Source: a virus. From it: DNA of 26,250 nt. The translations under genes and the position numbers were made by a program. Location of the stretch: IMG/VR virus record IMGVR_UViG_3300025668_000424, positions 1 through 26,250 of that record. The stretch is one strand, 5' to 3'. The notes under the pieces were generated by a model, which did no database searches, had not been told where the DNA came from, and saw nothing but the letters and a program-made list of their open reading frames with translations. Positions within the stretch are counted from its first letter, which is position 1; every line of letters starts with the position of its first letter. Below are positions 15,133-21,755 of this stretch, in pieces.

Positions 15133-16269
15133 ATGTATATATCAGACCTAAGAAAAGGTGACTACAAGTTACCTGACGCAGTAAAAAATATCGACTTAAA
15201 AAAATCACTAAACGCCTATGAAGAAAGCAAACATTTGTTTTCAATTAGTGAACAAGTTGATAAACATTTTAACAAAAGACTAAAATTTCCATTTACACCA
15301 ACAGAATTAAAATCTGACAAAGGATGGAAAGAAATAGGTATCAAACCTGACGGTGTTGATTTTCAAACAATCGACCAGAAAGTTAGAAAAGGCCGTAGTT
15401 TTGACACTTATGCTTGGATTCCTAATGATATGGTATACACCAATACTATTCATAATAGAGGAGACAATATTAATTTTACAAATATATCTACACATTTGGA
15501 TTTGAGAGGCGGCCTATTTTGGCAAGCTCTGAATATTACCGTAGTTGTATATTATGCTAAAGATGGAACATATAAATTTGTGACCGTGATTGGCAATCAT
15601 TGTACAGCAAAATCCATTATTGTAAGTGGACTTGGTGCACCTGTATTTGCTAGAGTTGTTTGTTTAGGTAAAGAAACATCTTTAGATGAAATCAGAAAGT
15701 TTGGTGCTATTATTCACCATACAGATAGTGATAGAAGAACAAATCAAGGCGCTGAAGATAGATTAGTTTCAGGTGCTCAAGCTGGCGAACCTCAATATGA
15801 AAATACAATGAGAGTTTTGGTTGATATGGGATTTGATATTAAAAATCAGGTAAAACAAAACGGTAAAGTTTTGAAAAAAATATCTTCTCCTACATCTTTA
15901 ATGGCTATTATCAAAGAGTTTGATTATGATTTAGTAAAAGAAAATGTTGCTTTATTAAACTCTGCTTATCCAAATGATACAACAATACTAACGGGTGGGT
16001 TATCAGTATTGACAACAATTAGACATTATTTTGATAATAAGATTAATAAACAAGATTTTGAGAATTGGTTTATGGAGTGGTCAGGCCAATTTGAACAATC
16101 AGATATATTTCCTAATTCAGGTAAAAACAAAGAAGTTATGATACCTGTTATGGAATTAATTAAAAATATCAATAGATGGAGTAAAAAAAATCTGAAAAGA
16201 AAACAGGTTTTAATTAGTATGAAAGATATTTACAAAGTTATTCCAGAAGATAAACTAGAAAATATCTAA
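15133..16269 (+). CDS. Unknown protein with possible ParB/sulfiredoxin-like domain
   Basis: A 378-residue protein; GAGGAG precedes the ATG. I do not recognise it firmly. Around residues 140-215 the order resembles ParB-like domains: a strand (TYKFVTVIGNHCTAK, where ParB has GxHR), a helix, a strand (APVFARVVCL), then DEIRKFGAIIHHTDSDRRTNQ, which recalls the helix and R-rich segment after the ParB motif. The usual arginine after GNH is replaced by cysteine. The C-terminal third is helical and basic. A late promoter and hairpin leader suggest late expression. Function unknown; a DNA-binding or nuclease role is only an inference. Confidence 0.7.
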   Translation: MYISDLRKGDYKLPDAVKNIDLKKSLNAYEESKHLFSISEQVDKHFNKRLKFPFTPTELKSDKGWKEIGIKPDGVDFQTIDQKVRKGRSFDTYAWIPNDMVYTNTIHNRGDNINFTNISTHLDLRGGLFWQALNITVVVYYAKDGTYKFVTVIGNHCTAKSIIVSGLGAPVFARVVCLGKETSLDEIRKFGAIIHHTDSDRRTNQGAEDRLVSGAQAGEPQYENTMRVLVDMGFDIKNQVKQNGKVLKKISSPTSLMAIIKEFDYDLVKENVALLNSAYPNDTTILTGGLSVLTTIRHYFDNKINKQDFENWFMEWSGQFEQSDIFPNSGKNKEVMIPVMELIKNINRWSKKNLKRKQVLISMKDIYKVIPEDKLENI

Positions 16270-16276
16270 TAAAAAT

Positions 16277-16318
16277 TTTATATGGGGGTTGTAATTTTAA
16301 AAACAATCCCCATATAAA
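16277..16318 (+). terminator. 16-bp hairpin overlapping a late promoter
   Basis: Left arm 16277-16292 and right arm 16303-16318 pair over 16 positions with one G-U pair, around a 10-base loop. The core is GGGG/CCCC. No U-run follows on the + strand; on the minus strand an AT-rich, T-containing run follows. The right arm contains the first six bases of the late promoter at 16313. Confidence 0.6.
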
Positions 16319-16320
16319 TA
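16313..16320 (+). promoter_or_regulatory. Late promoter TATAAATA for hsp20
   Basis: An exact late element whose first bases are inside the right arm of the preceding hairpin. The predicted start, about 16326, is at the foot of the hairpin at 16325-16345. Confidence 0.65.
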
Positions 16321-16324
16321 ACTA

Positions 16325-16345
16325 TGATACGCTCATAAGAGGTAT
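16325..16345 (+). other. 5'-terminal hairpin of the hsp20 leader
   Basis: GATAC (16325-16329) and CTC pair with GAG and GTATC (16341-16345), with one bulged G and an ATAA loop. It would lie at the very 5' end of the late transcript and may protect it. A thermosensor role is possible for a small heat-shock gene, but the AAGGAG ribosome site near 16367 is outside the stem. Confidence 0.4.
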
Positions 16346-16378
16346 CAAACATTAACTTGCTTAACAAAGGAGATTAAA

Positions 16379-16831
16379 ATGACTAATCACAAAGCAATTC
16401 ATTCAATTTTTACTGGACTAAAACCGTTTACCGTGGGGTTTGACGATATGTTTGAACATTTAGATAGTGTTCACAACCATATTCCACATATGACGGCTAA
16501 TAACTATCCACCATACAATATCGTAAAGACAGGTTCTTTGACATATGATATTGAAGTGGCATTGGCTGGTTATGGTAAGAAAGATGTATCAGTAAACTAT
16601 GAGGATAATATCCTTAAAATCGAATCAGTAAAAAGTAAAGACGAAAAAGAAGTTGAAGACAATGATGGTGTATTACACAAAGGCATTGCTAAAAGAAACT
16701 TTATGAAACACTTTACAATCGCTGATGATGTTGAAGTTAAAGGTGCTGAATTAAAAGATGGACTTTTGAAAGTATCTTTAGAGAAGATTGTTCCAGACCA
16801 TAAGAAGGCTAGAACTATCAATATCAAATAA
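16379..16831 (+). CDS. hsp20: Small heat-shock protein Hsp20
   Basis: A 150-residue alpha-crystallin-type chaperone. The domain runs from about 45 to 142: LTYDIEVALAGYGKKDVSV, a central region, and the signature AELKDGLLKVSLEKI (pattern AxLxxGxLxV). It ends with the INI motif that links oligomers. AAGGAG precedes the ATG closely. Marine T4-like phages often carry hsp20, probably to assist folding or scaffold proteins in infection. It is served by the late promoter at 16313 and followed by a hairpin at 16841. Confidence 0.92.
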   Translation: MTNHKAIHSIFTGLKPFTVGFDDMFEHLDSVHNHIPHMTANNYPPYNIVKTGSLTYDIEVALAGYGKKDVSVNYEDNILKIESVKSKDEKEVEDNDGVLHKGIAKRNFMKHFTIADDVEVKGAELKDGLLKVSLEKIVPDHKKARTINIK

Positions 16832-16840
16832 TAATAAAAC

Positions 16841-16876
16841 TAGAGGCGTTCCACTATTGACAATGGGACGCCTTTA
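16841..16876 (+). terminator. Terminator hairpin after hsp20 with a promoter -35 in its loop
   Basis: TAGAGGCGTTCC (16841-16852) pairs with GGGACGCCTTTA (16865-16876) over 12 positions, including two G-U pairs. The 12-base loop holds TTGACA (16857-16862). A short T-run is part of the right arm. Confidence 0.65.
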
Positions 16877-16885
16877 GTATATGAT
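16857..16885 (+). promoter_or_regulatory. Promoter TTGACA-N17-TATGAT inside a terminator
   Basis: TTGACA (16857-16862) in the hairpin loop, 17-base spacer made of the right arm, TATGAT (16880-16885). It would start near 16892 and drive the gene at 16918. Confidence 0.6.
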
Positions 16886-16886
16886 G

Positions 16887-16894
16887 TATAAATA
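16887..16894 (+). promoter_or_regulatory. Late promoter TATAAATA next to an early promoter
   Basis: An exact late element two bases after the TATGAT -10. It gives a start near 16900 and an 18-base leader with AAGGAA before the ATG at 16918. The downstream gene therefore has early and late promoters in tandem. Confidence 0.65.
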
Positions 16895-16917
16895 ATGATG
16901 ATAAGGAATTTTATATA

Positions 16918-17355
16918 ATGTGGTCAAATGATGAACAATCTGTTATTACAGAAATCAATAAACTACCTATATTTGCAAATGATAATTTAAATCTGGTCAG
17001 TACAAACTATGCTAGGTTTGACGCTGAAAATGATAATTACATTTGTGAAATCAAAAAAAGAAATTTTGAAAGTTACCATAAGTATGCAGTAGAGGGTTTG
17101 ATTCTTGAAAAAAAGAAGTACGAATCACTCTTAGCAAAAGCAACACCTGGTAAACAAGCACTATACGTTAATCTATTTACAGATAACAAAATGGTGATAT
17201 GGAATTTAACACAACTTACAAACGAAGGCCACGATTTCTCTTGGTTTAACAAGAAAATGAATAGAGCCACATTTAGAAGTGTTAATAATAAGACCGATAA
17301 AGAAGTTTCTTTATTGAAGATTGAAACCAGCATTGACAATAATGCTAAAGTTTGA
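16918..17355 (+). CDS. Small protein with possible PD-(D/E)XK nuclease-like core
   Basis: A 145-residue protein I cannot name. Residues about 30-75 read RFDAENDNYICEIKKRNF, then a helix EGLILEKKKYESLL, followed by a strand ALYVNLFTDNKMVIWNL. An acidic residue ahead of a strand with ExK, a helix, then another strand is the arrangement of the PD-(D/E)XK fold, so a nuclease or nuclease-derived protein is a reasonable guess. It has tandem early and late promoters. The end of the gene contains the -35 box of the promoter for the tRNA-like element and gene 45. Confidence 0.7.
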   Translation: MWSNDEQSVITEINKLPIFANDNLNLVSTNYARFDAENDNYICEIKKRNFESYHKYAVEGLILEKKKYESLLAKATPGKQALYVNLFTDNKMVIWNLTQLTNEGHDFSWFNKKMNRATFRSVNNKTDKEVSLLKIETSIDNNAKV

Positions 17356-17361
17356 TATATT
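17333..17361 (+). promoter_or_regulatory. Promoter TTGACA-N17-TATATT before the tRNA-like element and gene 45
   Basis: TTGACA (17333-17338) lies in the last codons of the preceding gene; a 17-base spacer leads to TATATT (17356-17361). The predicted start, 17368-17369, falls one or two bases before the first acceptor-stem base of the tRNA-like element. Confidence 0.65.
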
Positions 17362-17369
17362 ATAAAAAT

Positions 17370-17443
17370 GCGGATGTCGTATAAAAGTATTATGAGACGT
17401 TACCAACGTTTAGAAGTAGGGGCAGTACCTACCATCCGCTCCA
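17370..17443 (+). tRNA. Degenerate tRNA-Gly-like element (anticodon ACC)
   Basis: A 74-base sequence folds as a tRNA: acceptor GCGGATG (17370-17376)/CATCCGC (17433-17439), seven perfect pairs; discriminator T at 17440, then encoded CCA (17441-17443). The anticodon stem AGACG/CGTTT has one G-U pair and loop TTACCAA (17400-17406), so anticodon ACC. The T stem GTAGG/CCTAC is five perfect pairs with a 7-base loop. Glycine identity bases are all present (G1-C72, C2-G71, G3-C70, U73, C35, C36). Odd: the D stem is only about three pairs, the D loop lacks GG, and the T loop GGCAGTA lacks the usual TTC-R-A. It may be a divergent tRNA, a tRNA mimic, or a decaying gene. Confidence 0.55.
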
Positions 17444-17468
17444 TTAATACTATGAGGAGAACTACATA

Positions 17469-18131
17469 ATGAACCTAACAAGTGATACGGTTGCCATACT
17501 AAAAAACTTTTCTGACATTAATCAGAATATTTTGGTAAAACCAGGCAACAAAATTCAAACTATCTCTACGTTGAAAAACATTTTAGCAGAAGCTGAAATT
17601 ACAGAGAAGTTTGACCAAGAGTTTGCTATCTATGATTTACCTGAATTTTTAAGAGCTATTGACCTATTTGATAAGTCAGACCTTAATTTCAATGGTGGTC
17701 AGAATTTAGTAATCAAAGACAACAATTCAAAACAATCAATTAAATATTTCTTTGCAGATAAATCGGTTGTGGTTGCACCAACAAAATCAATTAATATGCC
17801 TGATAAGTTTATTACATTTACATTGTCTAAAGACAATCTTGCTAAACTTATGAGAGGTGTTAATACATTAAATCTACCAGACATTGCAGTAAAAGGTGAT
17901 GGTAAGACTTTAAGTATTGTTGCTGTTGATAAGAAAACACCATCAAACGATTATTCAATTTCATTAGGAGATACAGACAAAACATTTACTGCCTATTTCA
18001 AGACAGAAAATATGAAGATGATTCCTGATGATTATGATGTTGCAATTTCACAACAGAAAATAAGCCATTTCATATCAAAAGGCAAACCTATTCAATACTG
18101 GATTGCTATTGAACCTGACTCTGAATTTTAG
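17469..18131 (+). CDS. 45: Sliding clamp gp45
   Basis: A 220-residue homologue of the T4 sliding clamp (228), the trimeric ring that tethers gp43 polymerase to DNA and, in T4, also activates late transcription with gp33 and gp55. Family features are the N-terminal MNLTSDTVAILKNFSDINQNILVKPG, the YDLPEFLRAIDLF segment, a middle strand set with FKTENMKMIPDDYDV, and the C-terminal IQYWIAIEPDSEF ending. GAGGAGA precedes the ATG. It is transcribed from the promoter at 17333, with the tRNA-like element forming its leader, and followed 12 bases later by gene 44. Confidence 0.92.
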   Translation: MNLTSDTVAILKNFSDINQNILVKPGNKIQTISTLKNILAEAEITEKFDQEFAIYDLPEFLRAIDLFDKSDLNFNGGQNLVIKDNNSKQSIKYFFADKSVVVAPTKSINMPDKFITFTLSKDNLAKLMRGVNTLNLPDIAVKGDGKTLSIVAVDKKTPSNDYSISLGDTDKTFTAYFKTENMKMIPDDYDVAISQQKISHFISKGKPIQYWIAIEPDSEF

Positions 18132-18143
18132 AGGTAGGTATAT

Positions 18144-19088
18144 ATGAGTGAATTTTTGTGGGTTGAAAAATACCGTCCTAAAAAAATACAAGATTGTATT
18201 TTACCTGAAGATACTAAAAAAACATTTTCAGAGTTTTTAAAACAAAAAGAAATACCTAATCTACTTCTATCTGGTACTGCTGGTACAGGTAAAACTACCG
18301 TAGCACGTGCCTTATGTGAAGAATTAGGTGTTGACTATATTATAATCAATGGGTCAGATGAAGGCCGACAGATTGATACGTTGAGACATAAGATTAAAAA
18401 CTTTGCCTCTACTGTATCATTAACTGAAACATCAGCACATAAAGTGGTGATTGTAGATGAGGCAGACTATATGAATGCCGAATCAGTACAACCTGCTTTA
18501 AGAAACTTCATTGAGACTTTTCATAATAATTGTAGATTCATATTTACTTGTAATTACAAAAGTAAAATTTTACCAGCATTACATAGTCGTTGTACCGTAA
18601 TTGACTTTGCCATTAGGAATGGTCAAAAGGTTAAGACAGCACAGGCGTTGATGAAACGACTAGGTAAAATACTTAAAGATGAACAAGTTGAATATGATGA
18701 AAAGGTATTAGCTGAACTTATACAAAAACATTATCCAGATTTCAGACGGACTATCAATGAACTTCAAAGATATTCTGTACGAGGTAAGATTGATAATGGT
18801 ATTCTGTTTAGTTTATCAGAGGCAAATACTAAAGAGTTGGTGACCATTCTTAAAGAGAAAAGGTTTAATGATATGCGAAAGTGGGTCATTAACAATCTTG
18901 ATAAAGAACCATCATCTTTGTTTTCAACAATTTATAATCTGTTGTACTCTACGTTAGAAGGCAATTCTGTACCTCAAGCTGTATTAATTATTGCAGGATA
19001 TCAATATAAATCTGCTTTTGTTGCTGACCAAGAGATAAATATGGTCGCTTGTTTAACAGAAATTATGGCAAATTGTAAATTCAAATGA
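18144..19088 (+). CDS. 44: Clamp-loader large subunit gp44
   Basis: A 314-residue AAA+ clamp-loader ATPase, forming a 4:1 complex with gp62 that opens gp45 and places it on primed DNA. Starts FLWVEKYRPKKIQDCILP, the usual clamp-loader opening. Walker A GTAGTGKT is at 44-51, Walker B VVIVDEAD at 101-108, and SRC at 148-150 supplies the arginine finger. GAGGTAGG precedes the ATG. Length matches T4 gp44 (319). Its stop overlaps the start of the small frame at 19085. Confidence 0.94.
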   Translation: MSEFLWVEKYRPKKIQDCILPEDTKKTFSEFLKQKEIPNLLLSGTAGTGKTTVARALCEELGVDYIIINGSDEGRQIDTLRHKIKNFASTVSLTETSAHKVVIVDEADYMNAESVQPALRNFIETFHNNCRFIFTCNYKSKILPALHSRCTVIDFAIRNGQKVKTAQALMKRLGKILKDEQVEYDEKVLAELIQKHYPDFRRTINELQRYSVRGKIDNGILFSLSEANTKELVTILKEKRFNDMRKWVINNLDKEPSSLFSTIYNLLYSTLEGNSVPQAVLIIAGYQYKSAFVADQEINMVACLTEIMANCKFK

Positions 19089-19240
19089 TAAGAAGTTTAA
19101 GAAAATTAATTGTAAAAGTCAGAATGACCTACGCAGACATACGAGGTCACCACGGTAAAAGGTGGAACTATGAACCTGGCGATTACTATATGGGTAGAGC
19201 GAATGTACGAACTAAAAGATTATCTAAAAGCGATAAATGA
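19085..19240 (+). CDS. Possible 51-residue protein between genes 44 and 62
   Basis: An ATGA overlap with the gene 44 stop opens a 51-residue frame that ends at TGA 19238-19240, overlapping the start of gene 62 by 38 bases. The product is basic (MIRSLRKLIVKVRMTYADI, then YEPGDYYMGRANVRTKRL). ATGA coupling, filling of an otherwise gene-free 114-base gap, and a plausible protein composition support it. It could carry ribosomes from 44 to 62, whose own ribosome site is weak. No family recognised. Confidence 0.45.
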   Translation: MIRSLRKLIVKVRMTYADIRGHHGKRWNYEPGDYYMGRANVRTKRLSKSDK

Positions 19241-19598
19241 GACCAAAACACCATTACTAGACACAGACGATATAACTTGGGAAAAGAAATTTTCCCCTTT
19301 TGTTATTAATAGATGTTTGTCTATGTTCTATGATACAATAATGCACAGCAACGAAATGAATGGCTTGCATTTCTTACCAAAACGTATGCAATTCCACTAT
19401 TTGATAAATAGTATTAGGAAGAAAAAGCGATTTGGTGGGAAGTGGTTATCACAATCCAAACTAAAGAATTTAGACGTTGTAAAAGAGTATTATGGATATA
19501 GTAATTCAAAAGCAAAAGAAGCTCTTAACCTACTTTCAGACGGCCAGATTGAAGAATTAACAATGAGCCTGAATAAGGGTGGGAGAAAAAGAAAATGA
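19203..19598 (+). CDS. 62: Clamp-loader small subunit gp62
   Basis: A 131-residue protein in the slot of T4 gp62 (187), between 44 and regA. I prefer the start MYELKDYLKA at 19203 to the upstream in-frame ATG at 19170, since residues before it lack gp62 character. The segment FHYLINSIRKKKRFGGKWL matches the T4 segment FNYLMAAVPRGKRYGKWAK. It is shorter than the T4 protein. The ribosome site is weak, and the start lies inside the preceding small frame, so translation is probably coupled; T4 gp62 is coupled to gp44 too. Its stop overlaps the regA start (ATGA). Confidence 0.82.
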   Translation: MYELKDYLKAINETKTPLLDTDDITWEKKFSPFVINRCLSMFYDTIMHSNEMNGLHFLPKRMQFHYLINSIRKKKRFGGKWLSQSKLKNLDVVKEYYGYSNSKAKEALNLLSDGQIEELTMSLNKGGRKRK

Positions 19599-20044
19599 GT
19601 GAAAATATTAATTGGTCGCCAGAGCAAATGCTTGAAGTAACCATAAAACAACCTGACGATTTTCTAAAAGTCAGAGAAACATTAACAAGAATCGGTGTAG
19701 CAAGTAGAAAAGATAAGACATTATTTCAGTCTTGTCACATCTTACACAAACAAGGCAAATACTTTATAACACATTTTAAAGAACTGTTTGCTTTAGATGG
19801 CAAATCATCTACATTAGTTATCAACGATATTCAAAGAAGAAACACAATTGCATTATTATTACAAGACTGGAATTTGATTGATATTGTTGACAAATCAAGA
19901 GTAGAAGACAAGGCGCCATTATCTCAAATCAAGGTTTTACCGTTTAAAGAAAAGAATGATTGGACATTAAACGCTAAATATAATATAGGTAAAAAACCAA
20001 CAGATATGGATAAAGATGGCAACAATGCAGGTCAGCAAGTTTAA
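19595..20044 (+). CDS. regA: RegA translational repressor
   Basis: A 149-residue homologue of T4 RegA (122), which binds start regions of early phage mRNAs and blocks initiation. The core is nearly colinear: LEVTIKQPDDFLKVRETLTR (T4 IEITLKKPEDFLKVKETLTR), DKTLFQSCHILHKQGKYFITHFKE (in part), LLLQDWNLIDIV and WTLNAKYNIGKKP. It has about 11 extra N-terminal residues (MSENINWSPEQ) and a short C-terminal extension; an internal ATG at 19628 would give the T4-like start. It is cotranslated with 62 and overlaps the RimK-like gene by 29 bases. Confidence 0.93.
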   Translation: MSENINWSPEQMLEVTIKQPDDFLKVRETLTRIGVASRKDKTLFQSCHILHKQGKYFITHFKELFALDGKSSTLVINDIQRRNTIALLLQDWNLIDIVDKSRVEDKAPLSQIKVLPFKEKNDWTLNAKYNIGKKPTDMDKDGNNAGQQV

Positions 20045-21410
20045 AGACTATCTAACAGAAGCAAAAGAACCAAAAGACTTTTTAAGGTTACTGATTATTA
20101 CAGATGAACCTGAAGAGGCTAAAACTTTTCATACTGCTGATAGATTAAAAGAAGAATGTGATAAGTTAAATTATCCATATTATCTTTTCAAACTATCTGG
20201 TGGTTACACTACGTTAGAAGATGGTGTCCGTAAATTTCATAACAAAGACGATAAAAAAGGTTTTGAAGTTGGTGCTATGACAGTTGCTGTAGTACGTGGT
20301 TCTATTACAAGAAAAGATAGTTGGTTAGATTTAGTTTCTATACTAGAAAGAGCTAATGCAACACTTGTAAACCCTAGAACTACAATTAATATATGTGCTG
20401 ATAAGTATAGAACAGCATTAAGACTTGCAGATTATGGTTTAACACAACCACAAACTAAATTAATTAGTGACCCCGAAAAATCAAATGAACAAGTTGATGA
20501 ATCAGGTATTAAGTTTCCTCTTATAATGAAAACATTAAGAGGTAGTAAAGGTGTTGGTGTATTATTTGTTGATAGTCCAAAAGGTTTAGATTCAATAGTA
20601 CAGTTAATTCATAAACAAGATGAAGACGCTGACTTATTAATACAAGAATATATTAAAACAGATTATGATGTTAGAGTACATATCCTAGGTGGTAAATTTC
20701 TAGCGGCTATGAAAAGACCAGTTATCGAAGGAGATTTCAGGTCGAATGTATCACAAGGTTCAGAACCACAAAAAATTAAACTAACAGAATTAGAGATAGA
20801 AGAATCTTTAAAGGCTTCTAAAGCAGTTGGTGGATATTGGACGGCAGTTGATTTTATACCTAGTAAAGACAGAGTGAATAAACCACCGTTTATGTTAGAA
20901 GTAAATTCATCACCTGGAACAGAGGGTATTGAAGACGCTACAGGTATGAATATTGCAAAAGAAGTTATTACACACTTTGCAAAAAAAGAAAATAGATACA
21001 CAGTACCAACAGAATGTGGGTACAAAGAAGTGGTCACAATTAAACCTTTTGGTAAAATTGTGGCAAAGTTTGATACGGGTAATTCTGGAATGCCAGTTAT
21101 TCATTCAGACAAATATAAAATTGATGGTAAGAAAATTACTTGGTCATTATTTAATAAAACTATTACGAGTGATATTATACGTAAAGAAGAAATATCGGTT
21201 GGTGGTTTAAGAGATTATGATGAAGACCGATATGTTGTAAAATTAGATGTTGATTTTGCAGGTGGTCATTACAAAGATATAGAATTTACCATTGATAATA
21301 GAGAAGATAGGTCTCCTATTCTTCTTGACCGTGCATTTATGACTAGATTAAATGTTATGGTAAATCCCCAAAGAAAATATGTGATAACAACAAAATACAG
21401 CATTGACTAA
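20016..21410 (+). CDS. rimK: RimK-like ATP-grasp ligase fused to retropepsin-like protease, with possible capsid-targeting peptide
   Basis: A 464-residue protein. ATP-grasp region about 120-310: MKTLRGSKGVGV near 171-182, YDVRVHILGGKFLAAMKRP near 217-235, FRSNVSQG, and EVNSSPG at 295-301, the RimK family pattern. RimK adds glutamates to ribosomal protein uS6. From about 335 a second domain has AKFDTGNSGMPVIHSD with DTG at 353-355, as in the PF05618 (RimB-type, retropepsin-like) family. The first residues, SKFKDYLTEAKE, resemble T4 internal-protein capsid-targeting sequences (MKTYQEFIAEA in T4), with an L-x-E/A cleavage site for prohead protease at 13-16. Start could be 20016 or 20025. It overlaps regA. 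Confidence 0.85.
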   Translation: MATMQVSKFKDYLTEAKEPKDFLRLLIITDEPEEAKTFHTADRLKEECDKLNYPYYLFKLSGGYTTLEDGVRKFHNKDDKKGFEVGAMTVAVVRGSITRKDSWLDLVSILERANATLVNPRTTINICADKYRTALRLADYGLTQPQTKLISDPEKSNEQVDESGIKFPLIMKTLRGSKGVGVLFVDSPKGLDSIVQLIHKQDEDADLLIQEYIKTDYDVRVHILGGKFLAAMKRPVIEGDFRSNVSQGSEPQKIKLTELEIEESLKASKAVGGYWTAVDFIPSKDRVNKPPFMLEVNSSPGTEGIEDATGMNIAKEVITHFAKKENRYTVPTECGYKEVVTIKPFGKIVAKFDTGNSGMPVIHSDKYKIDGKKITWSLFNKTITSDIIRKEEISVGGLRDYDEDRYVVKLDVDFAGGHYKDIEFTIDNREDRSPILLDRAFMTRLNVMVNPQRKYVITTKYSID

Positions 21411-21431
21411 TTCAATGTTTTATGATAGGAT
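21403..21431 (+). promoter_or_regulatory. Promoter TTGACT-N17-TAGGAT for the second Sm-like gene
   Basis: TTGACT (21403-21408) overlaps the rimK stop; 17 bases on is TAGGAT (21426-21431). The start would be about 21438, on the ATG itself. The AGGA inside the -10 could instead serve as ribosome site on read-through transcripts, so dual use is possible. Confidence 0.55.
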
Positions 21432-21437
21432 GTGAGA

Positions 21438-21755
21438 ATGAAAAATATAAAAATAATAAGACTACAAACAGGTGAAGATATAATAGGCGAAGTTAACGAT
21501 TCTGAAGGAATTGTATCAATTACTAAACCATTTACAATCATACCAATGCAATCTCAACCAGGTAAACCAGTACAATTAATTTTGACACCTTGGATGCCAT
21601 ATACAGATGACAAGAGTTTGACTATTGATGAAAGTAAAGTGGTTACGATTGCTAATCCAAAAGAAGATATTTTAAAATCTTATGAACAGAATACTAGCTC
21701 TCTTATAACTAAACCATCAGGTCTAATAACAGAAACTAATTTACCTAAACTATAA
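21438..21755 (+). CDS. Small conserved phage protein, Sm-like fold (paralogue of the gene at 2972)
   Basis: I take the ATG at 21438 rather than the GTG at 21432, because GGA lies seven bases before it and the protein then starts MKNIKIIRLQTGEDIIGEV like its paralogue. 105 residues: a G-E-D strand, a KP-ending strand, a PWMPYTDD segment and ESKVVTIANPKEDILKSYE. It lacks the acidic tail of the paralogue. Its own promoter overlaps the rimK stop, and its stop overlaps the ferredoxin start (TAATG). Function unknown. Confidence 0.72.
   Translation: MKNIKIIRLQTGEDIIGEVNDSEGIVSITKPFTIIPMQSQPGKPVQLILTPWMPYTDDKSLTIDESKVVTIANPKEDILKSYEQNTSSLITKPSGLITETNLPKL

Noticed and set aside
19401-19408. GATAAATA inside gene 62
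   Set aside because: Late-promoter variant within a conserved early gene with no late gene after it; expected by chance in AT-rich DNA.
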